From NCBI RefSeq assembly GCF_024808875.1, contig NZ_JANUCT010000005.1, positions 62,001-126,000 of the forward strand: 64,000 nucleotides of DNA, given 5' to 3'. Position 1 is the first letter of the stretch. Each line of letters starts with the position of its first letter. The DNA is from Methylohalomonas lacus (lineage in GTDB: Bacteria > Pseudomonadota > Gammaproteobacteria > Methylohalomonadales > Methylohalomonadaceae). Shown here piece by piece: positions 1 through 10,044 of this stretch. The notes under the pieces were generated by a model. It was given only the letters and a program-made list of their open reading frames with translations. It did no database searches and was not told the DNA's origin. The translations under genes were made by a program, and so were the position numbers.

Positions 1-124
1 AGCAGGCCGGACTGCACGATGGATATCACCGAACTCGTATTCGTCCCATGGGCAGGACCGGTCGGAATAATAATCCGATAGACTGGCAGCGCGTCGACGC
101 TGAGCTGTGAGCATTTAAGCGCCA
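1..124. other. left edge upstream of nuoA, no gene recognised
   Basis: A frame open from base 1 ends at TAG 79-81 and could be the tail of a gene cut by the window, but its 26 codons resemble nothing I know. It does not look like the secG or tRNA-Leu that often precedes nuoA. The promoter of the nuo operon must lie here or further left; no convincing -35/-10 pair is visible. Confidence 0.3.
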
Positions 125-481
125 ATGTTAAGTAATTATCTGCCCATCCTGATTTTCCTGATCATCGGTTTGTTGATGGGCGTGGTTATGCTGGCGCTGG
201 GCTTCATTCTCAGTCCGCGCCGTCCCGATGCCGAGAAGCAGTCGCCGTATGAGTGCGGTTTCGAGGCGTTCGAGGATGCGCGCATGCAATTCGACGTGCG
301 TTATTACCTGGTCGCGATCCTTTTTATCATTTTCGATCTGGAAATCGCGTTCCTGTTTCCCTGGGGCGTGGTGCTGGATCAGATCGGCTGGGCCGGTTTC
401 TGGGCCATGATGGTGTTTCTCGGCCTGCTGACCGTCGGCTTTGTTTATGAATGGAAGAAGGGGGCACTCGAATGGGAGTAG
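125..481 (+). CDS. nuoA: NADH-quinone oxidoreductase subunit A
   Basis: Small membrane subunit of respiratory complex I, at the junction of the hydrophilic arm and the membrane arm near the quinone site. The 118 residues have the expected three transmembrane segments (about 8-30, 62-82, 88-110) and the family signature [10 protein letters not shown] in the first loop, followed by the conserved [15 protein letters not shown] stretch with acidic residues inside the membrane. Length is typical. First gene of a complete nuoA-N operon; its end overlaps the nuoB start by ten bases, which suggests translational coupling. Confidence 0.97.
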   Translation: MLSNYLPILIFLIIGLLMGVVMLALGFILSPRRPDAEKQSPYECGFEAFEDARMQFDVRYYLVAILFIIFDLEIAFLFPWGVVLDQIGWAGFWAMMVFLGLLTVGFVYEWKKGALEWE

Positions 482-981
482 CCGCTGAGAGAATGAATAC
501 CGGCCAGATCCACGAACAGGTGCACGAACACGGCATCGTTACCACTACCGTGGACAACCTGGTCAACTGGGCACGCACGGGGTCGCTTTGGCCGATGACC
601 TTCGGTCTGGCTTGCTGCGCGGTGGAAATGATGCACGCCGGTGCCGCACGCTACGACATGGATCGCTTCGGTGTTATTTTCCGTCCCAGTCCGCGCCAGT
701 CGGACGTCATGATCGTTGCCGGTACGCTGGTCAACAAGATGGCGCCGGCACTGCGCAAGGTCTATGACCAGATGTCCGAACCACGCTGGGTGATCTCGAT
801 GGGGTCCTGTGCCAACGGCGGCGGTTACTATCACTATTCCTACTCCGTCACGCGTGGCTGTGATCGCATCGTGCCGGTAGACATCTACGTGCCGGGTTGC
901 CCGCCGACTGCCGAGGCACTGCTGTTCGGTATTATGCAGCTGCAGAACAAGATCCGCCGCACCAATAGTATTGCCCGTTAA
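472..981 (+). CDS. nuoB: NADH-quinone oxidoreductase subunit B
   Basis: Subunit carrying iron-sulfur cluster N2, the last cluster before ubiquinone in complex I. The 169-residue product has the ligands in the usual places: adjacent C48-C49 (in LACCAVEMM), C113 (GSCANGGG) and C143 (VPGCPP). I chose ATG 472 because a purine-rich GAAGAAGGGGG lies just upstream; an in-frame ATG at 451 would lengthen the overlap with nuoA and add residues unlike the family. The gene shares ten bases with nuoA and is followed closely by nuoC. Confidence 0.96.
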   Translation: MGVAAERMNTGQIHEQVHEHGIVTTTVDNLVNWARTGSLWPMTFGLACCAVEMMHAGAARYDMDRFGVIFRPSPRQSDVMIVAGTLVNKMAPALRKVYDQMSEPRWVISMGSCANGGGYYHYSYSVTRGCDRIVPVDIYVPGCPPTAEALLFGIMQLQNKIRRTNSIAR

Positions 982-997
982 GTCGCCACTGATTGCC

Positions 998-1699
998 ATG
1001 ACGACAGCCACCGAACAACTCGCCAGCCAACTGCAGGAGCGCTTCACGGATGCGCTCAGCACGGTCCGTATCGAGCGCCGTCAGGTTACGGTCGAACTGC
1101 CCGCAGCACGTTTGCTGGAAGTCTGCCGGGCCCTGCGCGACGAGGCAGCGTTTCACTTCGAACAGCTGATGGACGTCTGCGGCGTCGATTACCTGCACTA
1201 CGGCCAGGCCGATTGGGAAACCGAGGAGACGACGTCGACCGGTTTCAGCCGCGGTGTCAGCATCGGCGTGTACCAGGAATCCACGGACAAGCCGCAGCGC
1301 TTCGCGGTGGTTTACCACCTGCTGTCGTTGAAGCACAACCGGCGTCTGCGCCTGCGTTGCTATACCGAGGGCAATCCGCCGCGCATCGATTCGGTGGTGG
1401 ACGTCTGGAATTCCGCCAACTGGTTCGAACGCGAGGCGTTTGACCTGTTCGGCATCCTGTTCGACGGTCACCCGGATCTGCGCCGCATCCTGACCGACTA
1501 CGGTTTCGTCGGTCACCCGTTCCGCAAGGATTTCCCGCTGCACGGCAACGTCGAGGTGCGCTACGACCCGGACAAGGGCCGCGTCATCTACCAGCCGGTG
1601 ACGATCGAGAATCGCGTGCTGGTGCCGAAAGTCATCCGCCATGACAATCGTTACATGATTGGCGAGCCGCAAGTCGAGGATCCCAGGGTCAATGCCTGA
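998..1699 (+). CDS. nuoC: NADH-quinone oxidoreductase subunit C (30 kDa)
   Basis: Peripheral-arm subunit that packs against NuoD near the quinone pocket; it has no cofactor. The 233-residue product carries the 30-kDa signature [20 protein letters not shown] about three fifths along. It is a separate gene from nuoD, unlike the fused nuoCD of Escherichia coli. ATG 998 is chosen over an in-frame TTG at 971 that lies inside nuoB. The stop TGA (1697-1699) overlaps the start of nuoD. Confidence 0.95.
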   Translation: MTTATEQLASQLQERFTDALSTVRIERRQVTVELPAARLLEVCRALRDEAAFHFEQLMDVCGVDYLHYGQADWETEETTSTGFSRGVSIGVYQESTDKPQRFAVVYHLLSLKHNRRLRLRCYTEGNPPRIDSVVDVWNSANWFEREAFDLFGILFDGHPDLRRILTDYGFVGHPFRKDFPLHGNVEVRYDPDKGRVIYQPVTIENRVLVPKVIRHDNRYMIGEPQVEDPRVNA

Positions 1700-2945
1700 A
1701 ATCCGTAACATGACCATGAATTTCGGGCCGCAGCACCCGGCGGCGCACGGTGTGCTGCGTCTGGTGCTGGAAATGGACGGCGAGGTCATCGAGCGTGCCG
1801 ACCCGCACATCGGTCTGCTGCACCGGGCGACGGAAAAGCTGGCCGAGAGCAAGCCGTACAACCAGAGCATCGGTTACATGGACCGGCTCGACTACGTCTC
1901 GGAAATGGCCAACGAGCATGCCTACGTGCTGGCCATCGAGAGGCTGCTCGGCATTACGCCGCCGATCCGCGCCCAGTACATTCGCGTCATGTTCGACGAG
2001 ATCACGCGCATTCTGAACCATCTCATGTGGCTGGGGGCGCACGGCCTCGACATCGGCGCGATGACGATGTTCCTGTACTGCTTCCGCGAACGCGAGGACC
2101 TGATGGACTGCTACGAAGCGGTCTCCGGTACGCGCATGCATGCGACCTATTACCGCCCGGGCGGTGTTTATCGCGATCTGCCGGATTCGATGCCGAAATA
2201 CGAGCCGTCGAAGTGGCACAGCGCGAAGGAAGTCGAGAAAATGAACGAAAACCGGCGGGGCTCGCTGCTGGATTTCATCGAGGACTTCACCCGCCGCTTC
2301 CCGGAGCGCATCGACGAATACGAAACGCTGCTGACCGACAACCGCATCTGGAAGCAGCGCACCGTCGGCATCGCCAGCGTCTCGCCCGAGCGCGCGCTGC
2401 AACTCGGTTTTAGCGGCCCGATGCTGCGCGGCTCCGGCATCGAATGGGATCTGCGCAAGAAGCAGCCCTACGAGGTCTACGATCGCATCGATTTCGATAT
2501 CCCGGTGGGCAGCAACGGTGACTGTTATGATCGCTACCTGGTGCGTATCGAGGAAATGCGCCAGTCGAACCGCATCATCAAGCAGTGCGTCGACTGGCTG
2601 CGCAACAATCCGGGCCCGGTGATCATTGACGATCACAAGCTGGTGCCGCCGCGGCGTGAAGAGATGAAGGACGACATGGAATCGCTGATTCATCACTTCA
2701 AGCTGTTTACCGAAGGCTACTGCGTGCCGGAAGGCGAGATCTACGCCGCGGTCGAACACCCGAAGGGCGAGTTCGGTGTCTACATGATTTCCGATGGTGC
2801 CAACAAACCCTATCGCGTCAAGATTCGCGCCGCCGGCTTTGCCCACCTCGCGGCGATGGACGAGATGGTGCGCGGTCACATGCTGGCCGACGTGGTCGCG
2901 GTGATTGGCACGCAGGACATCGTCTTCGGCGAAGTTGACCGATGA
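1692..2945 (+). CDS. nuoD: NADH-quinone oxidoreductase subunit D (49 kDa)
   Basis: The 49-kDa subunit forms the quinone-binding cavity with NuoB and descends from the large subunit of NiFe hydrogenases. The 417 residues start with the family hallmark [15 protein letters not shown] and finish with DIVFGEVDR, as usual. ATG 1692 gives the standard length, has GAGGATCCC upstream and overlaps the nuoC stop by eight bases; an in-frame start at 1659 would add residues not seen in the family. It is followed by an unusual repeat-rich gap before nuoE. Confidence 0.97.
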   Translation: MPEIRNMTMNFGPQHPAAHGVLRLVLEMDGEVIERADPHIGLLHRATEKLAESKPYNQSIGYMDRLDYVSEMANEHAYVLAIERLLGITPPIRAQYIRVMFDEITRILNHLMWLGAHGLDIGAMTMFLYCFREREDLMDCYEAVSGTRMHATYYRPGGVYRDLPDSMPKYEPSKWHSAKEVEKMNENRRGSLLDFIEDFTRRFPERIDEYETLLTDNRIWKQRTVGIASVSPERALQLGFSGPMLRGSGIEWDLRKKQPYEVYDRIDFDIPVGSNGDCYDRYLVRIEEMRQSNRIIKQCVDWLRNNPGPVIIDDHKLVPPRREEMKDDMESLIHHFKLFTEGYCVPEGEIYAAVEHPKGEFGVYMISDGANKPYRVKIRAAGFAHLAAMDEMVRGHMLADVVAVIGTQDIVFGEVDR

Positions 2946-3095
2946 ATATGCGTATCTCGTCGTTCGTGAAGCGTGGCGCCAAGGCGCGTATCTCGTCATT
3001 CGTGAAGCGTATCTCGCGGACGGGATTCGGGCATTGCAGGATCATGTCGGCGATAAAACTTCGTCGAGATACGAGATACGAGATACGGTTTTCTC
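2946..3095. repeat. nuoD-nuoE spacer with short direct and inverted repeats
   Basis: This 150-base gap inside an otherwise tight operon is built from repeats. A 23-base unit occurs at 2951-2973 and again, with one mismatch, at 2987-3009. Its first nine bases, CGTATCTCG, occur a third time at 3008-3016. The reverse complement CGAGATACG then appears as an overlapping seven-base-period run at 3065-3087, immediately before the nuoE start. The left and right groups can pair in RNA to form a long-range stem. No protein is evident. Confidence 0.75.
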
Positions 3096-3596
3096 ATGTC
3101 TGAATCTAACGAATCAATTGAATTGTCCGCGCACGTGCGCGAGCAGATCGACGCCTGGGTGGCGAAGTATCCGCCGGAGCAGAAACGTTCGGCGGTGCTG
3201 TCGGCGCTGCGCGAGGTGCAGCACGAGAACGACGGTTACCTGACCGTGGCGTTGATGGATGCGGTAGCCGGGTACCTGGAGCTGCCGAAGATCGCGGTTT
3301 ATGAAGTCGCGACCTTTTATTCCATGCTCGAGACGCAGCCGGTGGCGCGCAACAGCGTATCGGTGTGCACGAACATCTCCTGCATGCTGCGCGGCGCCGA
3401 TGACATCGTCGAGCATATCGAGAAAAAGCATGGCCTCAAGCTCGGCGAGTCGAGCGCCGATGGCCGCATTTACCTGAAAAAGGAAGAGGAATGCCTGGCG
3501 GCCTGCTGCGGCGCGCCGATGATGATGGTCAATCACAAGTATTACGAGAACCTGACACCGGAAAAGGTGGACGAGGTTCTGGACGCTCTGGAATAG
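3096..3596 (+). CDS. nuoE: NADH-quinone oxidoreductase subunit E (24 kDa)
   Basis: Thioredoxin-fold subunit of the NADH dehydrogenase module that binds the [2Fe-2S] cluster N1a. The 166-residue product has the four ligands C91, C96, C133 and C137 in the classical CxxxxC and ECLAAC patterns. ATG 3096 follows the repeat-rich spacer directly, so its ribosome-binding region is formed partly by the last CGAGATACG unit. Gene order nuoD-E-F is conventional. Confidence 0.96.
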   Translation: MSESNESIELSAHVREQIDAWVAKYPPEQKRSAVLSALREVQHENDGYLTVALMDAVAGYLELPKIAVYEVATFYSMLETQPVARNSVSVCTNISCMLRGADDIVEHIEKKHGLKLGESSADGRIYLKKEEECLAACCGAPMMMVNHKYYENLTPEKVDEVLDALE

Positions 3597-3607
3597 ACGG
3601 AACGGTA

Positions 3608-4906
3608 ATGTTACTGAACGAAGTCTGCTACGCGACGCTGAAGTTTGATACGCCCTGGTCGCTGGATACCTACCGCCAGGTTGGCGGCTATCAGGCGTGG
3701 CAGAAGCTTCTCAATGACGGCATTACGCCGGAACAGGTGACCGAGGAGATCAAGACCTCGGGCCTGCGCGGCCGCGGTGGCGCCGGTTTCCCGACGGGCC
3801 TGAAGTGGAGCTTCATGCCGAAACAGACCGACGGTCCCAAGTATGTCGTCTGCAACTCCGATGAAAGCGAACCCGGCACCTGCAAGGACCGCGACATTCT
3901 GCGCTACAACCCGCACGCGCTGGTCGAGGGCATGGCTATCGCCTGCTATGCCATGGGCGCGCGCACCGGCTACAACTACATCCGTGGCGAGTTCATGGAC
4001 GAGCCGTTCGAACGTTTCGAGACCGCCCTGAAAGAAGCCTACGCCGAGGGCTACCTGGGGCAGAACATTCTCGGTAGCGGCGTCGATATCGACATCTACA
4101 GTTCGCTCGGCGCCGGCGCCTATATATGTGGCGAGGAAACCGCCCTGCTGGAATCGCTGGAGGGCAAGAAAGGCCTGCCGCGATTCAAGCCGCCGTTTCC
4201 GGCCAATGTCGGTCTCTATGGCCGGCCGACGACGATCAACAACACCGAGACCTATGCCTCGGTACCCACCATCATGCGTAACGGCGGCGCGTGGTTCCTG
4301 GAACTCGGCAAGCCGAACAACGGCGGCACCAAGTGCTTTTCCGTCAGTGGTCATGTCGCGAAACCGGGCAACTTCGAGGTGCCGCTGGGTATTCCGTTCA
4401 GCGAACTGCTCGAACTGGCCGGCGGTATGCGTGATGGTCGTGCGCTCAAAGCGGTGATCCCGGGCGGTTCCTCGGTTCCGGTCGTGCCCGGCGAGGTCAT
4501 GATGCAGACCGACATGGATTACGATGCCATCAAGGAGGCCGGTTCCATGCTCGGTTCCGGCGCCGTGATCGTGATGGATGACGGCACCTGCATGGTGCGG
4601 GTGCTGCGGCGCATTTCGCAGTTCTACTATTCCGAATCCTGCGGCCAGTGCACACCGTGCCGCGAGGGGACCGGCTGGCTGTATCGTATGCTGGATCGCC
4701 TCGTTCGTGGCGAGGGCCGGATGGAAGACCTGGACAAGCTCGACGACATCGCCAGCAAGATCGAGGGCCGTACCATCTGTGCCCTGGGTGATGCCGCTGC
4801 CATGCCGGTGCGCAGCTTCATCAAGCACTTCCGCGACGAGTTCGAATACGCGGTGATCAACAAGCGTACCAAGTACGGCCCGGAAAACCCGGCCGCTGCC
4901 GCCTGA
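3608..4906 (+). CDS. nuoF: NADH-quinone oxidoreductase subunit F (51 kDa)
   Basis: NADH- and FMN-binding subunit where electrons enter complex I; it also holds cluster N3. The 432 residues contain the nucleotide-binding glycine loop [10 protein letters not shown] (55-64) and the [4Fe-4S] ligands C345, C348, C351 ([11 protein letters not shown]) and C391. ATG 3608, eleven bases after nuoE, gives the family length; upstream in-frame codons lie inside nuoE. It forms the NADH module with NuoE and NuoG. Confidence 0.97.
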   Translation: MLLNEVCYATLKFDTPWSLDTYRQVGGYQAWQKLLNDGITPEQVTEEIKTSGLRGRGGAGFPTGLKWSFMPKQTDGPKYVVCNSDESEPGTCKDRDILRYNPHALVEGMAIACYAMGARTGYNYIRGEFMDEPFERFETALKEAYAEGYLGQNILGSGVDIDIYSSLGAGAYICGEETALLESLEGKKGLPRFKPPFPANVGLYGRPTTINNTETYASVPTIMRNGGAWFLELGKPNNGGTKCFSVSGHVAKPGNFEVPLGIPFSELLELAGGMRDGRALKAVIPGGSSVPVVPGEVMMQTDMDYDAIKEAGSMLGSGAVIVMDDGTCMVRVLRRISQFYYSESCGQCTPCREGTGWLYRMLDRLVRGEGRMEDLDKLDDIASKIEGRTICALGDAAAMPVRSFIKHFRDEFEYAVINKRTKYGPENPAAAA

Positions 4907-4938
4907 CGTCGGCCCCGCTGAAGGCAAATGAATCAAGC

Positions 4939-7317
4939 ATGAGTGAAGATAGCGTCACAATCGAGGTTAACGGCACACCGATGCAGGCCCGCAAGGGGCA
5001 GATGCTGATCGAGGTGACGGACGCCAATGACATCTACGTACCGCGTTTCTGTTATCACAAGAAGCTGACGGTGGCGGCCAACTGCCGCATGTGCCTGGTG
5101 GAAGTCGAAAAGGCACCGAAGCCGTTGCCCGCTTGTGCGACACCGGTGGCCGACGGCATGAAAGTATTCACGCGTTCGCAGCTGGCGCTTGATGCGCAGA
5201 AGTCGGTGATGGAGTTCCTGCTGATCAACCATCCGCTGGATTGCCCGATCTGCGACCAGGGCGGCGAGTGCGAACTGCAGGATCTGGCCATGGGCTACGG
5301 CCGTGACGTATCGCGCTACAGCGAGGGCAAGCGCGTCGTCAAGGACAAGAACATCGGTCCGCTGGTGCAGACCGAGATGACCCGCTGCATTCACTGCACC
5401 CGCTGCGTGCGCTTTGGCGACGAGATCGCGGGGCTGCGTGAGCTCGGTGCGACTGGTCGTGGCGAGCACATGGAAATCGGCACCTACGTTGAAAAGACCA
5501 TGACCTCGGAGCTGTCCGGCAACGTCATCGACATCTGCCCGGTCGGTGCGCTGACCAACAAGCCGTTTCGTTATTCGGCGCGCACCTGGGAAATGGTGCA
5601 GCGGCCGACGATAGCACCGCATGACAGCGTCGGCTCGAACATGGATCTGCACGTCAAGGGGCATACGGTCAAACGCGTCGTCCCGGCCGAGAATGAGGCG
5701 GTAAACGAGGTCTGGCTGGCGGATCGCGATCGCTATAGCTGCGAGGGACTGCAAAGTCCGGATCGCCTGCAGGCACCGATGATCAAGCAGCATGGTGAGT
5801 GGCACGAGGTCGACTGGGAGGTGGCACTGGAGCAGGTCCACGATCGTCTGCAGGCTGTCATCGATCGCGATGGTGCCGACGAACTGGCCGGCCTGGCTGC
5901 GCCGTGGGCAACGCTGGAAGAACTCTACCTGTTCCAGAAATGGTTGCGCGGTCTCGGCAGCGCGAACATCGATCACCGCCTGCGCCAGCATGATTTTCGC
6001 GATGATGATGTCGCGCCGGCATTCCCCTGGCTGGGTGAATCGCTGGTCGACCTTGAACACGTCGACGCCGCATTGCTGGTGGGCGCCTATCCGCGCAAGG
6101 AACAGCCGTTGATCAACCACCGCCTGCGCAAGGCGGCACTGGGCGGTGCGGCGATCATGGCCGTGAACCCGGCGGCCTACGCGCAGAACTTCGAGTTTGC
6201 CGAGACCTGTGTTGTCGCGCCGTCACAGATGGCACAGACGCTGGCGGCAGTTGCCGCGGCGCTGGTCGAGCAGGGCGCGGTCGCCGGTGATGCACTGCGT
6301 GGCCTCATTAATAATGTCAGCGTTGATGATCAGCACCGCCGCCTGGCCGAGGCCTTACGGCGCGCGGACAACGCTACCGTCCTGCTCGGCGTGCAGGCGC
6401 AGGCCCATCCGGAATTCGCGACGCTGCGGGCATTGGCCGGCGAGATCGCGACGCTGACCGGTGCACGGCTCGGCTACCTGGGCGAATCGGCCAACAGCAG
6501 CGGTGCCTGGCTCGCCGGCGTCCTGCCACAGCGCGGCCCCCTGATGGGCACAACGCCGGGCCCGGGCCTCGACGCCCGCGCCATGTTCGAACAGCCGCGC
6601 CGCGCCTACTGCCTGTTTAACCTGGAACCGGAACGCGATTGCTGGAACGGCCGTGAGGTGATCCGGGCGTTGACCCAGGCCGATTGCGTGGTCGCCTTCA
6701 GCGCCTACGACAGCGCCAGCCTGAGAGAATACGCCGACGTCATCCTGCCGCTGGCCCTGTATGCCGAAACCGCCGGCAGCTATGTCAATGTCGAGGGCCG
6801 CTTGCAAAGCTTCAACGGCGCGGTTGCGCCGCCCGGACAGGCGCGACCGGGCTGGAAGATCCTGCGCGTGCTCGGCAATCGCTTCGACCTGGCGGACTTC
6901 GATTACGACAGCGCCGAGCAGGTGCGGGCGGAACTGGCGGATGCGATCACGTCACTGCGACCGGGCAATCATCACTGGCAGCTTCCCGGATCATTGCCGC
7001 AGGCCGCGGCGGGTTCGCTCGAGCGGGTGACGCGCATGCCGACCAACAGTCTCGACCCGCTGGTACGGCACGCACCGGCCCTGCAACAGACCGTTGATGT
7101 CGCCGATGGCCACGCCCACATGCATCCGGATACCGCCGCGCGCCTTGGCCTTGCCGCTGGTGCGCATGTGCGGCTGCAGAATGATGGCGGCAGCGTTGAA
7201 CTGCCGCTGGCGCTGGATGATTCACTGGCGCCGGGCTGCGTGCTGATCCATGCCACGCACCCGGATGCGATCGAACTCGGTGGCTGGTTCGGCAACCTGG
7301 AAGCGGGCGGGCGCTAG
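4939..7317 (+). CDS. nuoG: NADH-quinone oxidoreductase subunit G (75 kDa)
   Basis: Largest peripheral subunit, carrying the electron wire from NuoF towards NuoI. The 792 residues begin with a ferredoxin-like domain whose [2Fe-2S] ligands are C38, C49, C52 and C66, followed by the His-Cys-bound cluster region (HPLDCPICDQGGEC) and a CIHCTRC [4Fe-4S] site. The remainder is a molybdopterin-oxidoreductase-like fold with no molybdenum role in this enzyme. A TGAAGG motif precedes ATG 4939. The next gene begins six bases after its stop. Confidence 0.96.
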   Translation: MSEDSVTIEVNGTPMQARKGQMLIEVTDANDIYVPRFCYHKKLTVAANCRMCLVEVEKAPKPLPACATPVADGMKVFTRSQLALDAQKSVMEFLLINHPLDCPICDQGGECELQDLAMGYGRDVSRYSEGKRVVKDKNIGPLVQTEMTRCIHCTRCVRFGDEIAGLRELGATGRGEHMEIGTYVEKTMTSELSGNVIDICPVGALTNKPFRYSARTWEMVQRPTIAPHDSVGSNMDLHVKGHTVKRVVPAENEAVNEVWLADRDRYSCEGLQSPDRLQAPMIKQHGEWHEVDWEVALEQVHDRLQAVIDRDGADELAGLAAPWATLEELYLFQKWLRGLGSANIDHRLRQHDFRDDDVAPAFPWLGESLVDLEHVDAALLVGAYPRKEQPLINHRLRKAALGGAAIMAVNPAAYAQNFEFAETCVVAPSQMAQTLAAVAAALVEQGAVAGDALRGLINNVSVDDQHRRLAEALRRADNATVLLGVQAQAHPEFATLRALAGEIATLTGARLGYLGESANSSGAWLAGVLPQRGPLMGTTPGPGLDARAMFEQPRRAYCLFNLEPERDCWNGREVIRALTQADCVVAFSAYDSASLREYADVILPLALYAETAGSYVNVEGRLQSFNGAVAPPGQARPGWKILRVLGNRFDLADFDYDSAEQVRAELADAITSLRPGNHHWQLPGSLPQAAAGSLERVTRMPTNSLDPLVRHAPALQQTVDVADGHAHMHPDTAARLGLAAGAHVRLQNDGGSVELPLALDDSLAPGCVLIHATHPDAIELGGWFGNLEAGGR

Positions 7318-7323
7318 GCAACC

Positions 7324-8442
7324 ATGCTGGAAATGATACGCCAGATGTTGAATGCCACCGTCGGTCAGATCGTGCCTGCCGCCTGGCAGGCGCAGACGGT
7401 CGAGGTAATGCTGATCGTGATGCAGATCACGATCATTCTGACGCCGCTGATGCTGTGCGTGGCCTATATGGTCTATGCCGAGCGCAAGGTGATCGGTTCC
7501 ATCCAGGGCCGCATCGGTCCGAACCGGGTTGGCGCCTTCGGCTACCGTCTCGCCGGTCTCGGCCAGCCGATCGCCGACGCGCTGAAACTGATTCTGAAAG
7601 AGATCATCATCCCGACGGGTTCGAACAAGTTCCTGTTCGTGATCGCGCCGATCCTGTCGATGGCCCCGGCGGTCGCTGCCTGGGCGGTGATACCGTTCGC
7701 TGCCGATACCGTGCTGGCTGACATTAATGCCGGCCTGCTGTATGTGCTGGCGCTGACCTCGCTGGCGGTCTACGGTGTGATCATCGCCGGCTGGGCGTCG
7801 AATTCGAAGTATGCCTTCCTCGGCGCCATGCGCTCGGCAGCGCAGATCGTCGCCTACGAGATCGCCATGGGCTTTGCGCTGGTCGGTGTCGTGGTTGCTG
7901 CCGGCAGCCTCAATCTGGGCCAGATCATCAACGCCCAGTCCGGCAGCCTGCTGCACTGGTACTGGCTGCCGCTGCTGCCGTTTTTCGTGGTCTACTTCAT
8001 TTCCGGTGTCGCCGAAACCAACCGCGCACCGTTCGACGTCGCCGAAGGTGAGTCGGAAATTGTTGCCGGTTTCCACGTCGAATATTCCGGCATGGCGTTC
8101 TCGCTGTTTTTCCTGGCCGAATACGCGAATATCATTCTGATTTCGGTGCTGAGCGCCGTACTGTTTCTCGGTGGCTGGCTGTCGCCGTTCGAAGGCGTGC
8201 TGCCGAAGTCGGCATTTACGCTGCCGGTGATCGGCAGCGTGCTGGGCGGCGGCATTCACTGGCTGCTCCTGAAAACGTCGCTGTTCATTTTCGTGTTCCT
8301 GTGGCTGCGGGCAACGTTCCCGCGCTATCGCTACGATCAGATCATGCGGCTGGGCTGGAAGGTGTTCATCCCGATCACGCTGGTCTGGCTGGTGGTTATC
8401 GCGACGCTGGCCAAGCTGCAGATCACACCGTGGTTTAACTGA
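7324..8442 (+). CDS. nuoH: NADH-quinone oxidoreductase subunit H
   Basis: Membrane subunit that closes the quinone tunnel and links it to the proton pumps. The 372 residues form about eight transmembrane helices and carry the conserved acidic loop [16 protein letters not shown] near the middle as well as the early motif [19 protein letters not shown]. Length and motifs are normal. It lies six bases after nuoG and eleven before nuoI, consistent with one transcript. Confidence 0.97.
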   Translation: MLEMIRQMLNATVGQIVPAAWQAQTVEVMLIVMQITIILTPLMLCVAYMVYAERKVIGSIQGRIGPNRVGAFGYRLAGLGQPIADALKLILKEIIIPTGSNKFLFVIAPILSMAPAVAAWAVIPFAADTVLADINAGLLYVLALTSLAVYGVIIAGWASNSKYAFLGAMRSAAQIVAYEIAMGFALVGVVVAAGSLNLGQIINAQSGSLLHWYWLPLLPFFVVYFISGVAETNRAPFDVAEGESEIVAGFHVEYSGMAFSLFFLAEYANIILISVLSAVLFLGGWLSPFEGVLPKSAFTLPVIGSVLGGGIHWLLLKTSLFIFVFLWLRATFPRYRYDQIMRLGWKVFIPITLVWLVVIATLAKLQITPWFN

Positions 8443-8453
8443 CAGAAAGATTT

Positions 8454-8945
8454 ATGTTTGCGAACGTCCATCGTATCGGCAAAAGCCTGCTGTTACTTGA
8501 ATTGCTCAAGGGTCTGCGTCTGACCGGCCGCAACCTGTTCAAGCGCAAGGTGACGGTACAGTACCCGGAAGAGAAGACGCCGCAGTCGCCGCGTTTTCGC
8601 GGGCTGCATGCGCTGCGTCGCTATCCGAACGGCGAGGAACGCTGTATCGCCTGCAAGCTCTGCGAGGCGGTCTGCCCGGCGGTGGCGATCACCATCGAGT
8701 CGGAACAGCGCGACGACGGTACGCGGCGGACGACGCAGTACGATATCGACCTGACCAAGTGCATTTTCTGCGGTTTCTGCGAGGAATCCTGCCCGGTCGA
8801 TTCGATCGTCGAGACGCGGATCTACGAATATCACGGCGAAGAGCGCGGCGATTTGCTCATGACCAAGGAACGGCTGCTGAAGATCGGTGACCTGGCCGAG
8901 CCGCAGATCGCCGCCGACCGCGCGGCGGATGCGGCTTACAGGTAG
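8454..8945 (+). CDS. nuoI: NADH-quinone oxidoreductase subunit I
   Basis: Ferredoxin-like subunit that passes electrons through clusters N6a and N6b to NuoB. The 163 residues contain two CxxCxxCxxxCP motifs: C64, C67, C70, C74 ([12 protein letters not shown]) and C103, C106, C109, C113 ([12 protein letters not shown]). The first 30 residues are an amphipathic helix that would dock on the membrane. The gene is followed by an unusual 145-base gap before nuoJ. Confidence 0.97.
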   Translation: MFANVHRIGKSLLLLELLKGLRLTGRNLFKRKVTVQYPEEKTPQSPRFRGLHALRRYPNGEERCIACKLCEAVCPAVAITIESEQRDDGTRRTTQYDIDLTKCIFCGFCEESCPVDSIVETRIYEYHGEERGDLLMTKERLLKIGDLAEPQIAADRAADAAYR

Positions 8946-9017
8946 CTAAAAGCTGATGGCCTGAAGCCGATAGCCGGCGGCCATCACGGGAATAATCGGG
9001 GACAGGAAAAATAATAA

Positions 9018-9098
9018 ATGTCGGATAGAGCCATAAAAACGGAACTGTGTTTTGCTGGTGGTGATCCGCTACAGGCCGCGGGTTTAGCCAGTGTTTGA
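9018..9098 (+). CDS. possible 26-residue leader peptide in the nuoI-nuoJ gap
   Basis: An ATG at 9018, preceded by ACAGGAAAAATAATAA, opens a 26-codon frame that ends eight bases inside nuoJ, so termination could couple to the GTG start of nuoJ at 9091. The peptide contains LCFAGGDPLQAAGLASV, which resembles the N-terminal substrate-site motif of ThiD-type hydroxymethylpyrimidine kinases (LCFSGxDPxGGAGLxA). It may be a gene remnant, a coupling leader, or chance. I cannot decide from sequence alone. Confidence 0.25.
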   Translation: MSDRAIKTELCFAGGDPLQAAGLASV

Positions 9099-9696
9099 AC
9101 AGATCATCTTTTACAGTTTCGGAACGATGCTGCTGTTGTCGGCGCTGATGGTGATCAGTGTGCGCAACCCGGTGTATGCGGCACTGTTTCTGGTGCTGGC
9201 GTTCTTTTCCACGTCAGCCATCTGGCTGCTGCTGCGCGCCGAGTTTCTCGCCATCGTGCTGGTGCTCGTCTATGTCGGCGCAGTCATGGTGCTGTTCCTC
9301 TTTGTAGTCATGATGCTGGACATCAACCTGGCGCGACTGCGCGCCGGTTTCATGCGTTACCTGCCGGCAGGCGCGCTGGTGGCACTGGTGCTGGCGGCGT
9401 CGATGGTGCTGGTGGTCGGCGGCGAGGGCTTCAATGAGATCCGCGAAAGCGGCCTGGCTGAACGCGGGCCGGCTTACAGCAACACTGCCGAGCTCGGCGA
9501 GGCGCTGTTTACCGCCTACCTGTACCCGTTGGAGATCGCCGGTGCGATCCTGCTGGTGGCGATCATCGCGGCGATTGCGCTGACCCAGCGCGCCAAGCGT
9601 GAAACCAAGGCACAGAATCCCGACGCCCAGGTGGCGGTACGCCGTCAGGACCGGGTGCGGCTGGTCAAGATGTCCAGCGAACGCGACAGCGAATGA
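9091..9696 (+). CDS. nuoJ: NADH-quinone oxidoreductase subunit J
   Basis: Membrane subunit lying between NuoH and the antiporter-like subunits; helix 3 rearranges during the coupling cycle. The 201 residues have five hydrophobic helices, including the conserved LVLVYVGAVMVLFLFVVMML stretch. The start is GTG at 9091, the only start matching the family N-terminus (MFEQIIFYSFG). The hydrophilic, basic C-terminal tail (about 169-201) is somewhat long. It is separated from nuoI by 145 bases that may encode a short leader. Confidence 0.95.
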   Translation: MFEQIIFYSFGTMLLLSALMVISVRNPVYAALFLVLAFFSTSAIWLLLRAEFLAIVLVLVYVGAVMVLFLFVVMMLDINLARLRAGFMRYLPAGALVALVLAASMVLVVGGEGFNEIRESGLAERGPAYSNTAELGEALFTAYLYPLEIAGAILLVAIIAAIALTQRAKRETKAQNPDAQVAVRRQDRVRLVKMSSERDSE

Positions 9697-9734
9697 CAAT
9701 CCAGAAACGATAACCGGAAACGAAAGCGACTGCC

Positions 9735-10040
9735 GTGCTGACATTGTCCCATTTTCTGATTCTCGCCGCGGTGCTGTTCTGTATCAGCATCGCCGGGATA
9801 TTCATTAACCGCAAGAACGTGCTGTTGTTGCTGATGTGCATCGAGCTGATGCTGCTGGCGGTGAATATAAACTTCGTCGCGTTCTCGCATTTCCTCGGTG
9901 ATATACACGGCCAGGTGTTCGTGTTCTTCATCCTGACGGTGGCCGCAGCCGAATCGGCGATTGGGCTGGCCATCCTGGTGGTACTGTTCCGCAATCGCGA
10001 CACGATCAATGTCGAAGACCTCGACTCGATGAAGGGCTAG
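9735..10040 (+). CDS. nuoK: NADH-quinone oxidoreductase subunit K
   Basis: Small membrane subunit of the proton-translocating arm, homologous to MrpC. The 101 residues form three transmembrane helices with two buried glutamates: [10 protein letters not shown] in helix 2 and [11 protein letters not shown] in helix 3, both needed for coupling in studied homologues. The start is GTG 9735. The stop is four bases before the nuoL ATG. Confidence 0.96.
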   Translation: MLTLSHFLILAAVLFCISIAGIFINRKNVLLLLMCIELMLLAVNINFVAFSHFLGDIHGQVFVFFILTVAAAESAIGLAILVVLFRNRDTINVEDLDSMKG

Positions 10041-10044
10041 GGCG

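Noticed and set aside
1-81. possible secG tail or tRNA-Leu before nuoA
   Set aside because: Neither a SecG-like C-terminus nor a foldable tRNA 3' half could be found.
932-1870. 312-codon open frame antisense to nuoC
   Set aside because: Shadow of nuoC; no recognisable motif.
3065-3087. possible CRISPR-like short repeat run before nuoE
   Set aside because: Seven-base period without spacers and no cas genes; it is a simple tandem/inverted repeat.
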